From assembly GCF_000217995.1 (NCBI RefSeq), contig NC_015676.1:970103-1034102 (forward strand): DNA of 64,000 nucleotides. The letters are read 5' to 3'. Positions 10,453-20,996 of the stretch are shown here, one piece after another (the first letter of the stretch is position 1; the number at the start of each line of letters is the position of its first letter). Both the position numbers and the translations under genes were made by a program. The notes beneath the pieces are model-generated. The model had not been told where the DNA came from. It ran no database searches and saw nothing but the letters and a program-made list of their open reading frames with translations. Source of the stretch: Methanosalsum zhilinae DSM 4017. Lineage in GTDB: Archaea; Halobacteriota; Methanosarcinia; Methanosarcinales; Methanosarcinaceae.

Positions 10453-11175
10453 ATGCCCTCCATAAGAATTGAAAACAGAACCATAGAATATGAACTGATA
10501 TTTTCCAGCCGCAAAAAGACAATCGGGCTTCAAATAGATGCAAACAATCATCTTATTGTAAGGGCACCACAATCCCTTTCAGAAAAACAGGTAAATGATC
10601 TGCTAAATCAAAGATCAAAATGGATCATTTCAAATCTTGACGGCTCATCTCAGATGAGTAAAAATCATGAAAAGAAGTTTGTTGATGGTGAAATTTTTTT
10701 GCTGAAAGGTCAGAGTTATTCATTGAAGATTGACTTTAATACTTCAGAGGGAGGAATAGTTGAGATTAAAGATGATCAACTTATTGTATCGATTTCTCCT
10801 ACAATCTCCAGATATGGCCAAAGTGTTTTTATCCGCAATCTTCTCATTGATTTTTACAGAAAAGAAGCAGAAAAAACTATCTTTGAAAGAATAAAATACT
10901 ATCTCAAATTCTTTGATTCAGAGCCTGCTTCTATAAAAATAAAATACATGAAAAGCAGATGGGGCAGCTGCTCCGGGCAGAACAGGCTGAGCTTTAATAT
11001 GAGGATCATTATGGCCAAAGTTGATGTAATTGATTATCTGATAGTGCACGAGTTATGTCATCTGAAACATAAAAATCATTCCCGCAAATTCTGGAATTCA
11101 GTTAAAGCTATATTGCCTGATTATGAAAAGAGAAAGAAATGGTTAAGAGAGAATGAATATCTTCTGCAGCTGTGA
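10453..11175 (+). CDS. YgjP-type (DUF45) zinc metallopeptidase
   Basis: 240 residues of the YgjP/DUF45 family. The zinc-binding motif HELCHLKHKNH (near residue 198) supplies two His and the catalytic Glu, with a further His, and MKSRWGSC before it is the conserved family block. Soluble, no signal peptide. Members sit next to restriction systems in many genomes, but this copy stands alone. Substrate unknown. Confidence 0.85.
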   Translation: MPSIRIENRTIEYELIFSSRKKTIGLQIDANNHLIVRAPQSLSEKQVNDLLNQRSKWIISNLDGSSQMSKNHEKKFVDGEIFLLKGQSYSLKIDFNTSEGGIVEIKDDQLIVSISPTISRYGQSVFIRNLLIDFYRKEAEKTIFERIKYYLKFFDSEPASIKIKYMKSRWGSCSGQNRLSFNMRIIMAKVDVIDYLIVHELCHLKHKNHSRKFWNSVKAILPDYEKRKKWLRENEYLLQL

Positions 11176-11481
11176 ATCAGCGACCTTGAGGAAAATTGAT
11201 ACCATGTTATACTGTCTACTTTTATCAATTTCTATTTGGTAATTTGACAAAGTTAAATGAATCGACTGGTAGTTTCATGCAATTATTTTGAATCGAATAT
11301 AAAGATATAAATAATATAATTCTTTTTTTTTACAAATTAATTTGTGTTTTTTCATATTTATTAGTGTAATATTGTAAATGTATCATGTAAGAACAATTAG
11401 ATAATGCTATAAACATAAATTAAATAGCAGGAAATCGATGGTAAAGCCTAATTTTAATTTAATAACCCAGGTGAAAAAAAT
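11176..11481 (+). promoter_or_regulatory. A+T-rich leader of the acyl-CoA synthetase/2-oxoacid oxidoreductase cluster
   Basis: 306 bases without a convincing gene. They contain several TATA-like stretches and a perfect 14-bp palindrome (ACAAATTAATTTGT, 11332-11345) that could bind a dimeric regulator. The acyl-CoA synthetase start at 11482 follows a weak AGGTG ribosome site. Confidence 0.4.
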
Positions 11482-13179
11482 ATGTCTTCGATGTTGGATA
11501 AGTTTGTAAACAGATCAGATTTTGATTCTTATCAGGACTTTAAGAATAATTTTAAGATAATTGTTCCAGAAAATTTTAATTTTGCTTATGATGTAGTTGA
11601 TGTTTATGCAAATCAAGAGCCTGACAAACTGGCTATGATATGGTGCAATGATAATAATAAAGAACAATTCTTTACTTTCAAAGAACTCGAAGAATACAGC
11701 AATAAAGCGGCCAATGTATTCAGTAAGTTAGGGGTTAAGAAAGGCGATAATGTAATGCTGACATTAAAGAGCCGCTATGAATTCTGGTTTTGTCTTCTTG
11801 GACTTCACAGAATAGGCGCTATAGCTGTACCTGCCACTCACATGCTAACTTCCAAAGATCTGGAATACAGGTTTGAACGTGGTAATATAAAAATGATAGT
11901 TAGTGTCAGTGAGAATGAACTGCTCGACCATATTGATCAGGCAGACAATAATACCAATGGGATCGTAAAATATAAAGCATCACTTGGGGGCAATAGGGCT
12001 GGATGGATTGATTTTCTTGATGAGATAGGTAACGCGTCATCTGAATTTGATCGCCCTGTCGGTAACCAGGCAACTTCAAATGAAGATATATCCCTGATGT
12101 ATTTTTCATCGGGAACTACAGGGCTTCCAAAAATGGTTGAACATAATTTCACCTATCCTCTTGGTCACATAATTACTGCAAAATACTGGCAGAACGTGGA
12201 AGATGAGGGACTACATTATACTGTTGCAGATTCAGGCTGGGCTAAGTGTGTTTGGGGTAAAATTTATGGTCAGTGGATATGTGGAAGTGCTGTATTTGTA
12301 TATGATTATGAACGTTTTGATGCACAGAATATGCTTGAGAAAGCTGCAAAATATGGTGTAACTACATTTTGCGCTCCGCCTACAATATATAGATTCCTGA
12401 TCAAGGAAAATCTGGATGATTATAATTTCAGCAGCTTAAAGTACTGTGTGGTTGCAGGTGAGCCCTTAAATCCTGAAGTGTATGAAAAGTTCTATAAGTA
12501 TACAGGCATTAAGCTGATGGAAGGTTTTGGTCAAACAGAGACAATCGTCACAATTGCTACTTATCCCTGGATGGAACCAAAACCAGGTTCAATGGGTAAA
12601 CCATCTCCTGAATATACCATAGAACTGCTGAATCCTGAAGGAAAACCATGTGGTGCTGGTGAAGAAGGAGAAATTGTCATCAATACCAGAGATGGTATCC
12701 CAATTGGAATATTTTGCGGCTATCGTTCAGATACTGAAAAGACAAATTCAGTGTGGAATGATGGTTATTATCATACCGGTGATATGGCATGGATGGATGA
12801 AGATGGATATTACTGGTTTGTAGGAAGGTCGGATGATATTATCAAAACATCCGGGTACCGTGTTGGACCCTTTGAGGTAGAAAGTGCACTGATAGAACAT
12901 CCCTGCGTGCTGGAATGTGCTATAACAGGTGTGCCGGATGAGATCCGGGGACAGATTATTAAGGCATCTATTATATTAGCTAAAGGATATACTCCGGATG
13001 ACGAACTTAAAAAAGAGCTCCAGGAACATGTGAAAAGTGTTACAGCACCTTACAAGTATCCACGTGTCATAGAATTTGTAGATGAGTTACCAAAAACAAT
13101 TAGCGGTAAGATACGCAGGGTGGAAATACGTGAACATGATTCTGAAAGTTCCAGGAAAGATGAATTGAAAAGCATGTAA
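11482..13179 (+). CDS. medium/branched-chain acyl-CoA synthetase (AMP-forming)
   Basis: 565 residues, ANL superfamily. The AMP-binding signature is [14 protein letters not shown] (about 208-221), followed by GFGQTET (A5), [20 protein letters not shown] (A7/A8) and the C-terminal Lys region KTISGKIRR. It resembles the medium-chain acyl-CoA synthetases (MACS) of methanosarcinas, which activate acids such as 2-methylbutyrate. The downstream ferredoxin and 2-oxoacid:ferredoxin oxidoreductase genes suggest the acyl-CoA is reductively carboxylated to a 2-oxoacid for amino-acid synthesis, or the reverse. Substrate cannot be fixed from sequence. Confidence 0.85.
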   Translation: MSSMLDKFVNRSDFDSYQDFKNNFKIIVPENFNFAYDVVDVYANQEPDKLAMIWCNDNNKEQFFTFKELEEYSNKAANVFSKLGVKKGDNVMLTLKSRYEFWFCLLGLHRIGAIAVPATHMLTSKDLEYRFERGNIKMIVSVSENELLDHIDQADNNTNGIVKYKASLGGNRAGWIDFLDEIGNASSEFDRPVGNQATSNEDISLMYFSSGTTGLPKMVEHNFTYPLGHIITAKYWQNVEDEGLHYTVADSGWAKCVWGKIYGQWICGSAVFVYDYERFDAQNMLEKAAKYGVTTFCAPPTIYRFLIKENLDDYNFSSLKYCVVAGEPLNPEVYEKFYKYTGIKLMEGFGQTETIVTIATYPWMEPKPGSMGKPSPEYTIELLNPEGKPCGAGEEGEIVINTRDGIPIGIFCGYRSDTEKTNSVWNDGYYHTGDMAWMDEDGYYWFVGRSDDIIKTSGYRVGPFEVESALIEHPCVLECAITGVPDEIRGQIIKASIILAKGYTPDDELKKELQEHVKSVTAPYKYPRVIEFVDELPKTISGKIRRVEIREHDSESSRKDELKSM

Positions 13180-13207
13180 ATTTTAGATATGAAGCAAGGG
13201 TTATAAT

Positions 13208-13450
13208 ATGCTAGCAAAATCCGATACTAAAGAGCCATACCCCGTAATACATATAATTGAATGCAAAGGATGTGGTCGTTGTGTTCCTGATTGTCCAAAA
13301 AGTGTTCTTGAATTGAGTAACCAACTCAATGAAAGGGGCTATCATTACATTGTATATTCGGGGACAGGATGTACTGGTTGTGGAAATTGTTATTATACCT
13401 GTCCTGAACCGTCTGCAATAGAAGTGCATATACCAATCAAGGAAAAGTAA
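13208..13450 (+). CDS. 2-oxoacid:ferredoxin oxidoreductase, ferredoxin (delta) subunit
   Basis: 80 residues with two [4Fe-4S] motifs, [12 protein letters not shown] and [12 protein letters not shown]. The size and its place directly before the alpha subunit gene match the delta subunit of KorDABC/VorDABC-type enzymes. It passes electrons between the thiamine-diphosphate site and external ferredoxin. Confidence 0.88.
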   Translation: MLAKSDTKEPYPVIHIIECKGCGRCVPDCPKSVLELSNQLNERGYHYIVYSGTGCTGCGNCYYTCPEPSAIEVHIPIKEK

Positions 13451-13468
13451 TATTCAGGAGATCTACTT

Positions 13469-14530
13469 ATGGCGACACAATTGATCAAAGGTAATTCTGC
13501 AGTTATAATCGGTGCATTATATGCAGGATGTGACTGTTTCTTTGGCTACCCTATAACTCCTGCAAGTGAAATACTTCATGAAGCATCTGCTCACTTTCCA
13601 AAATTAGGGCGAAAATTTGTTCAGGCGGAATCCGAAGAAGCTGCAATAAATATGGTCTATGGAGCAGCAGCTGCCGGTCATAGAACAATGACCGCTTCTT
13701 CAGGACCTGGTATCAGTCTAAAGCAGGAAGGAATATCTTATCTGGCAGGAGCAGAACTTCCTTCTGTGATAGTTGATATAATGAGAGCAGGTCCAGGACT
13801 TGGAAACATTGGACCGGAACAGGGCGACTATACTCAGGTAGTAAAAGGAGGAGGCCATGGGAATTTCAGAAATATTGTTCTTGCTCCCAACTCAGTTCAG
13901 GAAATGTGTGATATGACAATAAAAGCATTTGAACTATCCTTCAAGTACCGCAATCCTGCCTTTGTGCTTGCAGACGGAGTTCTTGGACAGATGGTTGAGC
14001 CTCTAAAGTTCCCGGAAACTGCAGTCAAACCTGAACCGGATACTTCATGGGCTGTATGCGGTAATGCAGAAACCCGGCAGAACCTGGTGAGTTCTATATT
14101 CCTTGATTTCGACCAGCTTGAAGAATTCAATTTCCAGCTACAAAAAAAATATGAGTTAATTAAGGATAAAGAAGTGGATTATGAAGAATACCATGTTGAA
14201 GATGCGTCCATAGTACTGGTTTCCTATGGAATAAGCAGCCGTATTTGCAGGTCTGCAGTTGATGTTGCACGTAAAGAAGGGCTGAAAGTAGGATTGTTCA
14301 GACCAAAGACGCTATTCCCATTCCCTGAAAAAGAACTAAAGAAAATAGCAGATTCACATGAATGTACTTTTATTTCTGTAGAAATGAGCAATGGACAGAT
14401 GAAAGAAGATATTATCCTGGCCACCAGATTCACAAGACCGGTTGAACTTGTTAACCGAATGGGTGGAAATCTTATTACACTGGATGAGGTAATGGATTGT
14501 ATATATAAAGTTGCAGGTAAGGAGGAATAA
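13469..14530 (+). CDS. 2-oxoacid:ferredoxin oxidoreductase, alpha subunit
   Basis: 353 residues with the pyrimidine-binding alpha-subunit motif YPITPASEI near the N-terminus, a conserved [10 protein letters not shown] segment, and a C-terminal transketolase-like domain ([28 protein letters not shown]). It pairs with the beta-gamma fusion downstream to form the CoA-dependent 2-oxoacid oxidoreductase core. A 2-oxoglutarate, branched-chain or aryl 2-oxoacid substrate is possible; the neighbouring acyl-CoA synthetase favours a branched-chain one. Confidence 0.88.
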   Translation: MATQLIKGNSAVIIGALYAGCDCFFGYPITPASEILHEASAHFPKLGRKFVQAESEEAAINMVYGAAAAGHRTMTASSGPGISLKQEGISYLAGAELPSVIVDIMRAGPGLGNIGPEQGDYTQVVKGGGHGNFRNIVLAPNSVQEMCDMTIKAFELSFKYRNPAFVLADGVLGQMVEPLKFPETAVKPEPDTSWAVCGNAETRQNLVSSIFLDFDQLEEFNFQLQKKYELIKDKEVDYEEYHVEDASIVLVSYGISSRICRSAVDVARKEGLKVGLFRPKTLFPFPEKELKKIADSHECTFISVEMSNGQMKEDIILATRFTRPVELVNRMGGNLITLDEVMDCIYKVAGKEE

Positions 14531-14531
14531 A

Positions 14532-15965
14532 ATGACTGAAAAAGTCCTTAAAAGACCGGATTCAATGTATGCTGAATTTACACGCAAAGGAGGCGCTGCT
14601 CCTACTGCAACTCATTACTGTCCTGGATGTGGGCATGGTATTATCCATAAGCTTATAGCTGAAGCAATGGATGAACTGGAAATACAGAATCGCAGTGTGA
14701 TGATTAGTCCTGTAGGCTGTGCAGTATTTGCATACTATTATTTTGACTGTGGAAATCTACAGGTAGCACATGGCAGGGCTCCTGCTGTAGGTACTGGAAT
14801 GTCCAGGGCAAGGGATGATTCCATAGTTATGGCATATCAGGGAGATGGAGACCTTGCATCCATAGGATTGAATGAAACTATCCAGGCAGCCAATCGCGGA
14901 GAAAAAATTGCAGTTTTCTTTGTTAATAATACAGTATACGGAATGACTGGCGGGCAGATGGCACCAACTACTATGATAGGTGAAAAGACAGTTACCTGTC
15001 CTGAGGGAAGATGTGCAGAAGAAGCCGGATATCCACTGCACATGGCAGAGCTACTGAATGAGCTGAAAGCACCTGTATTCATTGAACGTGTTTCTGTTTC
15101 AGATATATCTCACATAAAAAAAGCTAAAAAAGCTGTAAAAAAGGCATTGCAGGTTCAGAAAGAGGAGAAAGGATATACTTTTGTGGAATTTCTTGCAGCT
15201 TGCCCTACAAATCTTAGGCAAAGCAGTGAACAGAGTATAAGGTTCATAAATGAAGAGGTGGAAAAAGAATTTCCTCTCAAGAACTTCCGAGATCTGTCTG
15301 AGCAGGTACAGCCAATTATAAGAGGCAAAAGCGATTTTTCAAAAGAAGCGCTTGACAGTATATTTGATCTGGAGCATGATTCTTCAATGGATTCAATGGA
15401 TACTCCAGATTTTGACCAGATTGGTGTTAAAATAGCAGGCTTTGGAGGGCAGGGTGTACTTAGCATGGGCTTAATACTGGCCCGTGCAGCCTGTGATGAA
15501 CAGCTTCATGTTTCCTGGTATCCTTCCTATGGTCCCGAGCAGAGAGGAGGAACATCAAATTGCTCTGTAATAATTTCAGGCAGCTCCATTGGCTCACCGG
15601 TAGTTTATCAGCCCGATATCCTGGTTGCCTTCAATCGTCCCTCTTTAGAAAAGTTTGCAAAGGATGTGAAGAAAGACGGAGTTATAATCTATGATTCTAC
15701 TGTTGGAGACTGTGATGCTATCGTTCCTGAAGGAGTAACTTCAATATCAGTACCTGCAACCAGAATAGCAATGGAAGCAGGCTCCAAAAAAGGAGCAAAT
15801 ACAGCTATGTTGGGAGTAATGCTGGCTATAGGCAGAACCCGACTGTCAGATGATGCATTTAATAGAGCAATTGAAGAAACTTTTGCGCATAAACCAAAGC
15901 TTATATCTCTTAATCAGAAGATTCTCAATGCTGCTACTGAATGGACAAAAAACAATGTGAAATAA
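14532..15965 (+). CDS. 2-oxoacid:ferredoxin oxidoreductase, fused beta-gamma subunit
   Basis: 477 residues. The N-terminal beta part binds thiamine diphosphate and Mg (GDGDLASIG...[11 protein letters not shown]). The C-terminal gamma part starts near residue 300 with [14 protein letters not shown] and has the conserved [13 protein letters not shown]. Separate beta and gamma subunits in most KOR/VOR enzymes are joined here. ATG 14532 is chosen because GGAGG lies 7 bases upstream; it follows the alpha stop by one base. A terminator-like hairpin follows. Confidence 0.88.
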   Translation: MTEKVLKRPDSMYAEFTRKGGAAPTATHYCPGCGHGIIHKLIAEAMDELEIQNRSVMISPVGCAVFAYYYFDCGNLQVAHGRAPAVGTGMSRARDDSIVMAYQGDGDLASIGLNETIQAANRGEKIAVFFVNNTVYGMTGGQMAPTTMIGEKTVTCPEGRCAEEAGYPLHMAELLNELKAPVFIERVSVSDISHIKKAKKAVKKALQVQKEEKGYTFVEFLAACPTNLRQSSEQSIRFINEEVEKEFPLKNFRDLSEQVQPIIRGKSDFSKEALDSIFDLEHDSSMDSMDTPDFDQIGVKIAGFGGQGVLSMGLILARAACDEQLHVSWYPSYGPEQRGGTSNCSVIISGSSIGSPVVYQPDILVAFNRPSLEKFAKDVKKDGVIIYDSTVGDCDAIVPEGVTSISVPATRIAMEAGSKKGANTAMLGVMLAIGRTRLSDDAFNRAIEETFAHKPKLISLNQKILNAATEWTKNNVK

Positions 15966-15994
15966 GCTCCTGAAAAAATTCACGAGCTTTTTTC
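15964..15994 (+). terminator. hairpin terminator between convergent operons
   Basis: AAGCTC (15964-15969) and GAGCTT (15984-15989) form a 6-bp stem with a 14-base loop, followed by a T run. It ends the oxoacid oxidoreductase transcript just before the convergent acyl-CoA ligase gene. Confidence 0.6.
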
Positions 15995-16003
15995 TAACTT
16001 TAT

Positions 16004-17638
16004 CTATTTTTGCAACAGTTTTTGTGCCATTTCTCTCAATTTGAACTTCTGCACTTTACCACTGGCTGTCATTGGATATTCATCAACGATGAAGACATGT
16101 TTTGGAACTTTGTACCTTGCGATCTTACTGATAGCATAATCCCTGATATCAGCTTCTGTGAGATCTGAATTATCCTGCAGTATGACAAAGGCACCAACGA
16201 TCTCACCGTATTTATCGTCAGGAATGCCAATAACCTGTGCATCTTTAATTCCAGGGACTGTGTAGAGGAATTCTTCAATCTCTTTTGGGTAAATGTTTTC
16301 TCCACCACGGATGATCATATCCTTGATTCTGCCGGTAATGCTGTAATAACCATCTTTATCCATGATGGCAAGATCTCCGCTGTGCAGCCATCCGTCTTCA
16401 TCAATTGTTTTTTGAGTCATTTCCGGCATTTTGTAATATCCTTTCATAACATTGTATCCTCTGCAGCAGATCTCTCCTGGCTTATCAGGACCCAGTGTTT
16501 CACCGGTTTCAGTATCAATTATTTTAACTTCTATTTCAGGCAATGCGGTACCCACAGTATTTACTCTTTTTTCCAGTGGATCATCGGTACTTGTTTGTGT
16601 AAATACTGGAGAGGCTTCAGTCAATCCATAAGCAATTGTGATTTCGTCACAGTTCATATCATTCATTACTTTTTTCATAGATTCGGTGGGGCATGGAGAA
16701 CCTGCCATAATTCCAGTTCTGAGTGAGGAGAGATCGAACATTTCAAACATTGGATGAGAGAATTCTGCGATAAACATTGTAGGAACGCCATAGAGTGCAG
16801 TACATTTTTCTTTCTGTACAGCTGCAAGGACCATCAGCGGATCAAAGTTCTCTATCATTACCAGTGTCCCTCTATGTGTTAAAGTTGCCAGTACACCAAG
16901 TACAATTCCAAAACAGTGGAACAGAGGTACCGGCAGACATAATCTGTCTTTTTCTGTGAATTTTTGGCGTTCTCCAATATAATATCCATTATTCAGTATA
17001 TTTTTATGTGTCAGCATCACTCCTTTTGGAAAACCAGTTGTTCCGGAGGTATATTGCATATTTATAACGTCGTCACTTTTAAGTGAATTTTTGATATGAT
17101 TTAACTTATCGTCAGTGAAGGTATTTCCAAGGAGGAGAAGTTCATTGGTGTTATACATTCCACGATGTTTTTCCTGGCCAACAAATATTACACTTTTCAG
17201 TTCCGGAAATTCACTACTTTTGAGATGACCTCTGGGTTGTGTCTTTAGTTCCGGAACCAGCTCATATATGGTCTGAATATAATTCACATCTCTGAACCCA
17301 TCTATGATTGCAAGTGCTTTCATATCGGACTGTTTGATCACATAGGCAATTTCATGGCTTCTATATGCAGTATTGACCGTTACAAGTACAACACCTATCT
17401 TTGCAGTTGCAAATAAAAATGTCAGCCAGTCAGGTACATTTCTGGCCCAGATCCCCATGTGATCTCCTTTATTCAGTCCAATTGCAAGCAAACCCTTTGC
17501 CAGTCTGTTAACTCTTCTATTGAATTCTCCATAGGTAAACTTTAGATCTCTGTCAGGATAAACAATAAATTCATGATCAGGGTCTTCGTTGACCATTTGT
17601 TCAAAAATATCTGCAATTGTTTCTTCTGTAAACTGCAT
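16004..17638 (-). CDS. acyl-CoA ligase (AMP-forming, FadD-like)
   Basis: 544 residues, ANL superfamily. The signature [29 protein letters not shown] (A5), [32 protein letters not shown] (A7-A8 region, in pieces) and C-terminal Lys context TASGKVQKF are all intact. ATG 17638 has GGAG about eight bases upstream; a start at 17674 would overlap the thioesterase gene. With the thioesterase and the XRE-cupin regulator upstream it forms a three-gene unit found in several methanosarcinas. A role in scavenging or detoxifying fatty or aromatic acids is likely but unproven. Confidence 0.85.
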   Translation of the reverse strand: MQFTEETIADIFEQMVNEDPDHEFIVYPDRDLKFTYGEFNRRVNRLAKGLLAIGLNKGDHMGIWARNVPDWLTFLFATAKIGVVLVTVNTAYRSHEIAYVIKQSDMKALAIIDGFRDVNYIQTIYELVPELKTQPRGHLKSSEFPELKSVIFVGQEKHRGMYNTNELLLLGNTFTDDKLNHIKNSLKSDDVINMQYTSGTTGFPKGVMLTHKNILNNGYYIGERQKFTEKDRLCLPVPLFHCFGIVLGVLATLTHRGTLVMIENFDPLMVLAAVQKEKCTALYGVPTMFIAEFSHPMFEMFDLSSLRTGIMAGSPCPTESMKKVMNDMNCDEITIAYGLTEASPVFTQTSTDDPLEKRVNTVGTALPEIEVKIIDTETGETLGPDKPGEICCRGYNVMKGYYKMPEMTQKTIDEDGWLHSGDLAIMDKDGYYSITGRIKDMIIRGGENIYPKEIEEFLYTVPGIKDAQVIGIPDDKYGEIVGAFVILQDNSDLTEADIRDYAISKIARYKVPKHVFIVDEYPMTASGKVQKFKLREMAQKLLQK

Positions 17639-17652
17639 TATATAATCTCCAG

Positions 17653-18084
17653 CTATTCTTTTGCGTTTTTCCATGTAATATTGTCTTCTGGAATCATATG
17701 CTCCATCAGCACTTCTCTAATCTTACCTTTTATTGGAACTGCTTTTTTATTCTTGAAATCATAGTGAACAATAACCGCTTTACCTCTTACGTTCAGTTTT
17801 CCGTTTTGCCATGCTTCATGTCCTATTGTAAACGAAGTATTTCCAATTCTTAGTATATAGGATCGGATCTCAACATCGCCATTAAAGAACATCTCGCCAA
17901 GAAAATCAAACTCGGTTCTTACCATGATAAGTTTCCATTTTTCCCTGCTCAGGTCAAGATCAGGAGTAAATAAGCGGAATATAGGGTTCCTTGCCATTTC
18001 AAACCATACCGCGAGAACAGTATTATTAACATGTCCCAATCCATCGATGTCTCCAAAACGTGGAGCTACTGTCAAATTGAACAT
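17653..18084 (-). CDS. acyl-CoA thioesterase, 4-hydroxybenzoyl-CoA thioesterase-like (hot dog fold)
   Basis: 143 residues with the family motif D-x-x-GHVNN followed by WFEMAR at the N-terminus, where the Asp is the catalytic candidate. Single hot-dog domain, soluble. It lies 14 bp upstream of the acyl-CoA ligase and 21 bp downstream of the regulator, so the unit holds both a CoA-ester-forming and a CoA-ester-cleaving enzyme. Confidence 0.85.
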   Translation of the reverse strand: MFNLTVAPRFGDIDGLGHVNNTVLAVWFEMARNPIFRLFTPDLDLSREKWKLIMVRTEFDFLGEMFFNGDVEIRSYILRIGNTSFTIGHEAWQNGKLNVRGKAVIVHYDFKNKKAVPIKGKIREVLMEHMIPEDNITWKNAKE

Positions 18085-18105
18085 ATTTATCCTCTAAAGC
18101 ATGCA

Positions 18106-18684
18106 TCAGAATGGTGCATATACGACCGCGAGTATCTGTGCATCGGAGTCACCGTTTGCATATAGGTGATGAGGAATTACAGAATCGTAATAAATACTGT
18201 CTCCTTTACTGAGAATGTATTTATCCTCACCGTACTGCAGAGATATTTCTCCTTCCAGTACATAGATGAATTCTTCACCCTCATGGGACGATAAATTTAT
18301 CTCTTCAGATAGTGATGGACGTATGTCGATTATGAAGGGTTCCATATGTCTATCCTTCTTATCGGCTGCAAGGGAATAAAAATCAAGTGTGCTTCTATCA
18401 ATATCAGAAGCATTTCCAGAGAAACGGACAACATTTTCAGAATTACCGTTCTTTACCATGACGGCACCATCCTGTTCAGCACCATCAAGCAATGTTCCAA
18501 GTCTTACACCAAGTCCTCTGGATATTTGAAGCAGTGGTGCAAGTGATGGAATTAAATCCCCAGATTCTATATGTTCTATCAATTCGATACAGCACTGGCT
18601 CGTATCAGCAAGATCTTCAAGGGACATCTCTCTTATTTCTCGTAGTTGACGTACTTTACTACCTACATAATTCTGTTCAGACAT
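18106..18684 (-). CDS. XRE-family regulator with C-terminal cupin
   Basis: 192 residues: an HTH of the XRE type (about 9-65: [19 protein letters not shown]) and a cupin_2 sensor domain (about 115-190: [36 protein letters not shown]). It is the first gene of the thioesterase/ligase unit and probably autoregulates it in response to an acyl compound. Confidence 0.88.
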   Translation of the reverse strand: MSEQNYVGSKVRQLREIREMSLEDLADTSQCCIELIEHIESGDLIPSLAPLLQISRGLGVRLGTLLDGAEQDGAVMVKNGNSENVVRFSGNASDIDRSTLDFYSLAADKKDRHMEPFIIDIRPSLSEEINLSSHEGEEFIYVLEGEISLQYGEDKYILSKGDSIYYDSVIPHHLYANGDSDAQILAVVYAPF

Positions 18685-18871
18685 TGGTTAATCCTCTGTT
18701 TCTGCATAAAAATTAGACTAATAACATTTAGATTCTGGCTTTTAAATAATAAGCTTTTCATTTCTTTCTTGACAGTGTTAATTAGTGATAAAAACAAAAT
18801 TTAGATAGGAACCTATATGTATTAATGTTTTAGAAATAATTGAATGAAAACCGGGCATACGGGGGTACAAT
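18685..18871 (+). promoter_or_regulatory. divergent promoter region (XRE-cupin unit / carbonic anhydrase)
   Basis: 187 A+T-rich bases between divergent starts. It should hold promoters for both directions; no individual operator stands out. Confidence 0.4.
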
Positions 18872-19387
18872 ATGATCATTAAATTTAGAGATAAAAATCC
18901 ATCAATAGCAGATACCGTATTTGTTACAAAATCATGTGAAGTAATTGGTGATGTAGATATTGGTGATAACTCAAGTATCTGGTTCAACGCAGTTCTAAGA
19001 GCAGATATGGGTAAAATAGTAATTGGTAAAGGAACAAGTATCCAGGATAATGTTGTAATACATACGGATCCTGGAAATGATGTTGTTATTGGAGACAATG
19101 TAACAATTGGACATGGTGCTGTTCTTCATGGTTGTAAAATCGATAGTAATGTTATTGTAGGAATGAATGCTACACTTCTGGATAGCGCTGAGATTGGTGA
19201 ATACTCTATTGTAGGGGCAAATGCTCTAATTCCTCCAAAAAAGAAATTCTCTTCCCGAAGTATTATTACGGGAGTTCCGGGTACTGTTAGAAGAAAATCA
19301 TCAGATGATGATATGGAAAGAATAAATGAAAATGCATCTGCTTATGTTGAAATTGCAAGGGAGTACAAAAAAATGCTAAATAAATAA
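18872..19387 (+). CDS. gamma-class carbonic anhydrase homologue (CamH-like, left-handed beta helix)
   Basis: 171 residues built of hexapeptide repeats. The three zinc or iron ligands of gamma-carbonic anhydrases are present at His64, His81 and His86 (VVIHTD, GHGAVLHGC). It lacks the N-terminal signal and acidic loop of the Cam type, so it is the cytoplasmic CamH/YrdA type. Likely CO2/bicarbonate interconversion; many homologues have weak or unproven activity. Confidence 0.85.
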   Translation: MIIKFRDKNPSIADTVFVTKSCEVIGDVDIGDNSSIWFNAVLRADMGKIVIGKGTSIQDNVVIHTDPGNDVVIGDNVTIGHGAVLHGCKIDSNVIVGMNATLLDSAEIGEYSIVGANALIPPKKKFSSRSIITGVPGTVRRKSSDDDMERINENASAYVEIAREYKKMLNK

Positions 19388-19582
19388 TAGTAAATAATAT
19401 TTCATTTTCAATCAATATGACTGCCGTTTTTCATTCAGTTAGCACTTTTTTAGCTTTAAAAGCATAGGCTGTTAATTGAGACGATTATTTCAGGACTATA
19501 TAAATACCAGCAGGAAATTAATTACTGTTTTTGTGGTTAAAAAACAATTTAATAAGAAACTGGATGAACAGGCAGACGGCTC

Positions 19583-20860
19583 ATGATATCAATTGATATA
19601 TTTACTCCTGATAGATATGATATACTTTTACTTTATATCGGGCTCATAGTTCTGATTGCAGCACTGCTTCCCAGGTTTTTATCAAAACATATAGTTACAG
19701 AACCTATTTTTTATCTGATGGTTACAGCCGGGATATTTTTCTTTTATCCTGAGAGTCCACTGCCCCATATTGGAGAAGATCCCTACATTGGAAAAAGACT
19801 CACAGAACTGGGGGTGATAATTTCTCTTACAGCTGCAGGGCTTAAACTCAAGCGACCTTTTGCCTGGCAAACATGGCGATATGCAGTAAGGCTGCTTGTC
19901 ATAACCATGCCACTGACTATAGTTATAGTAGCATTTTTTGGATGGAAATTTTTAGGATTTGCACCAGCTACTGCCATGCTTCTGGGAGCTGTAATTGCCC
20001 CTACAGACCCTGTTCTGGGAGGGCTGATTGCTCCAAAGGACCCTGTCCTGAATTCCGATTCACAAATTACTGAATCACATCGAGAAGACACTTCACGTCT
20101 GGCACTGACAAGTGAAGCAGGTCTTAATGACGGACTTGCTTTTCCGTTTACCAATATGGCTATTGCTATGGCTCTTCTGGGCATCTATCCCTCGTTGTGG
20201 TTTACTGACTGGTTAATTACTGACTTTTTTTATAAAATAATTGCAGGTGCTCTGGTGGGCCTGGCTGGAGGGTGGCTGCTAGCTAAAATTGTACTTTGTT
20301 GTCCCAAGCCAAGAAATCATAGTTTAGTACTGTATATAGGATCACTGTCGATAAGCCTGACCCTTATTCCTTATGGAATAGCTGAACTGATAAGTTCATA
20401 TGGTTTTATTGCTGTTTTTGTGGCAGCCTGTGTATTTCGGTATGAAGAATCAGTACATGAAAGCCGGGATATTCTACTTCACGATTTTGCTGAAGAAACT
20501 GAACGAATAATGATGGTGATTTTATTTACTATGCTTGGAATTTATATCAATCACGGATTTGTACAGGACTTCCAGTGGTACATGATTCCTGCATCCATTT
20601 TCATTTTGGTTATTGTGAGGCCATTAACAGGTCTTGCAGGGCTTATCGGTACACATCTTCAAGAATCTAAGCGATACATTATATCATTTTATGGTATTCG
20701 TGGAATTGGATCCCTCTATTATCTGCTCTATGCTTTTTATCATGCCAGTTTTGAACAGAGTAATGAAATTCTTGCTCTTACTACAACGATCATTATTATT
20801 TCCATGTTCATACACGGACTTTCAGCGAAAGCTGTTATGAAAAAGCGGAATCTTGAATAA
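19583..20860 (+). CDS. CPA1-type Na+/H+ antiporter
   Basis: 425 residues with about twelve hydrophobic segments. APTDPVLGGLIAPKDPVL and SEAGLNDGLAFPF carry the Asp-rich ion-exchange motifs of the NhaP/NhaG group. It likely extrudes Na+ for proton uptake, fitting a Na+-dependent methanogen. A stand-alone gene with about 195 bases upstream. Confidence 0.87.
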   Translation: MISIDIFTPDRYDILLLYIGLIVLIAALLPRFLSKHIVTEPIFYLMVTAGIFFFYPESPLPHIGEDPYIGKRLTELGVIISLTAAGLKLKRPFAWQTWRYAVRLLVITMPLTIVIVAFFGWKFLGFAPATAMLLGAVIAPTDPVLGGLIAPKDPVLNSDSQITESHREDTSRLALTSEAGLNDGLAFPFTNMAIAMALLGIYPSLWFTDWLITDFFYKIIAGALVGLAGGWLLAKIVLCCPKPRNHSLVLYIGSLSISLTLIPYGIAELISSYGFIAVFVAACVFRYEESVHESRDILLHDFAEETERIMMVILFTMLGIYINHGFVQDFQWYMIPASIFILVIVRPLTGLAGLIGTHLQESKRYIISFYGIRGIGSLYYLLYAFYHASFEQSNEILALTTTIIIISMFIHGLSAKAVMKKRNLE

Positions 20861-20996
20861 TTAAGAATTAAACTCTATCCACTCCACAATGTTAATATTA
20901 GAGTGAGGAAATCAATACAGTATCATTCAGGAATCTTTAATTTTACAGCAGATCAAATGCAGAATGGTATTTTCTGCAAAAATGGAGCTTACATAA

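Noticed and set aside
11438-11509. 23-codon upstream frame overlapping the acyl-CoA synthetase start
   Set aside because: No ribosome site and no composition signal; probably chance.
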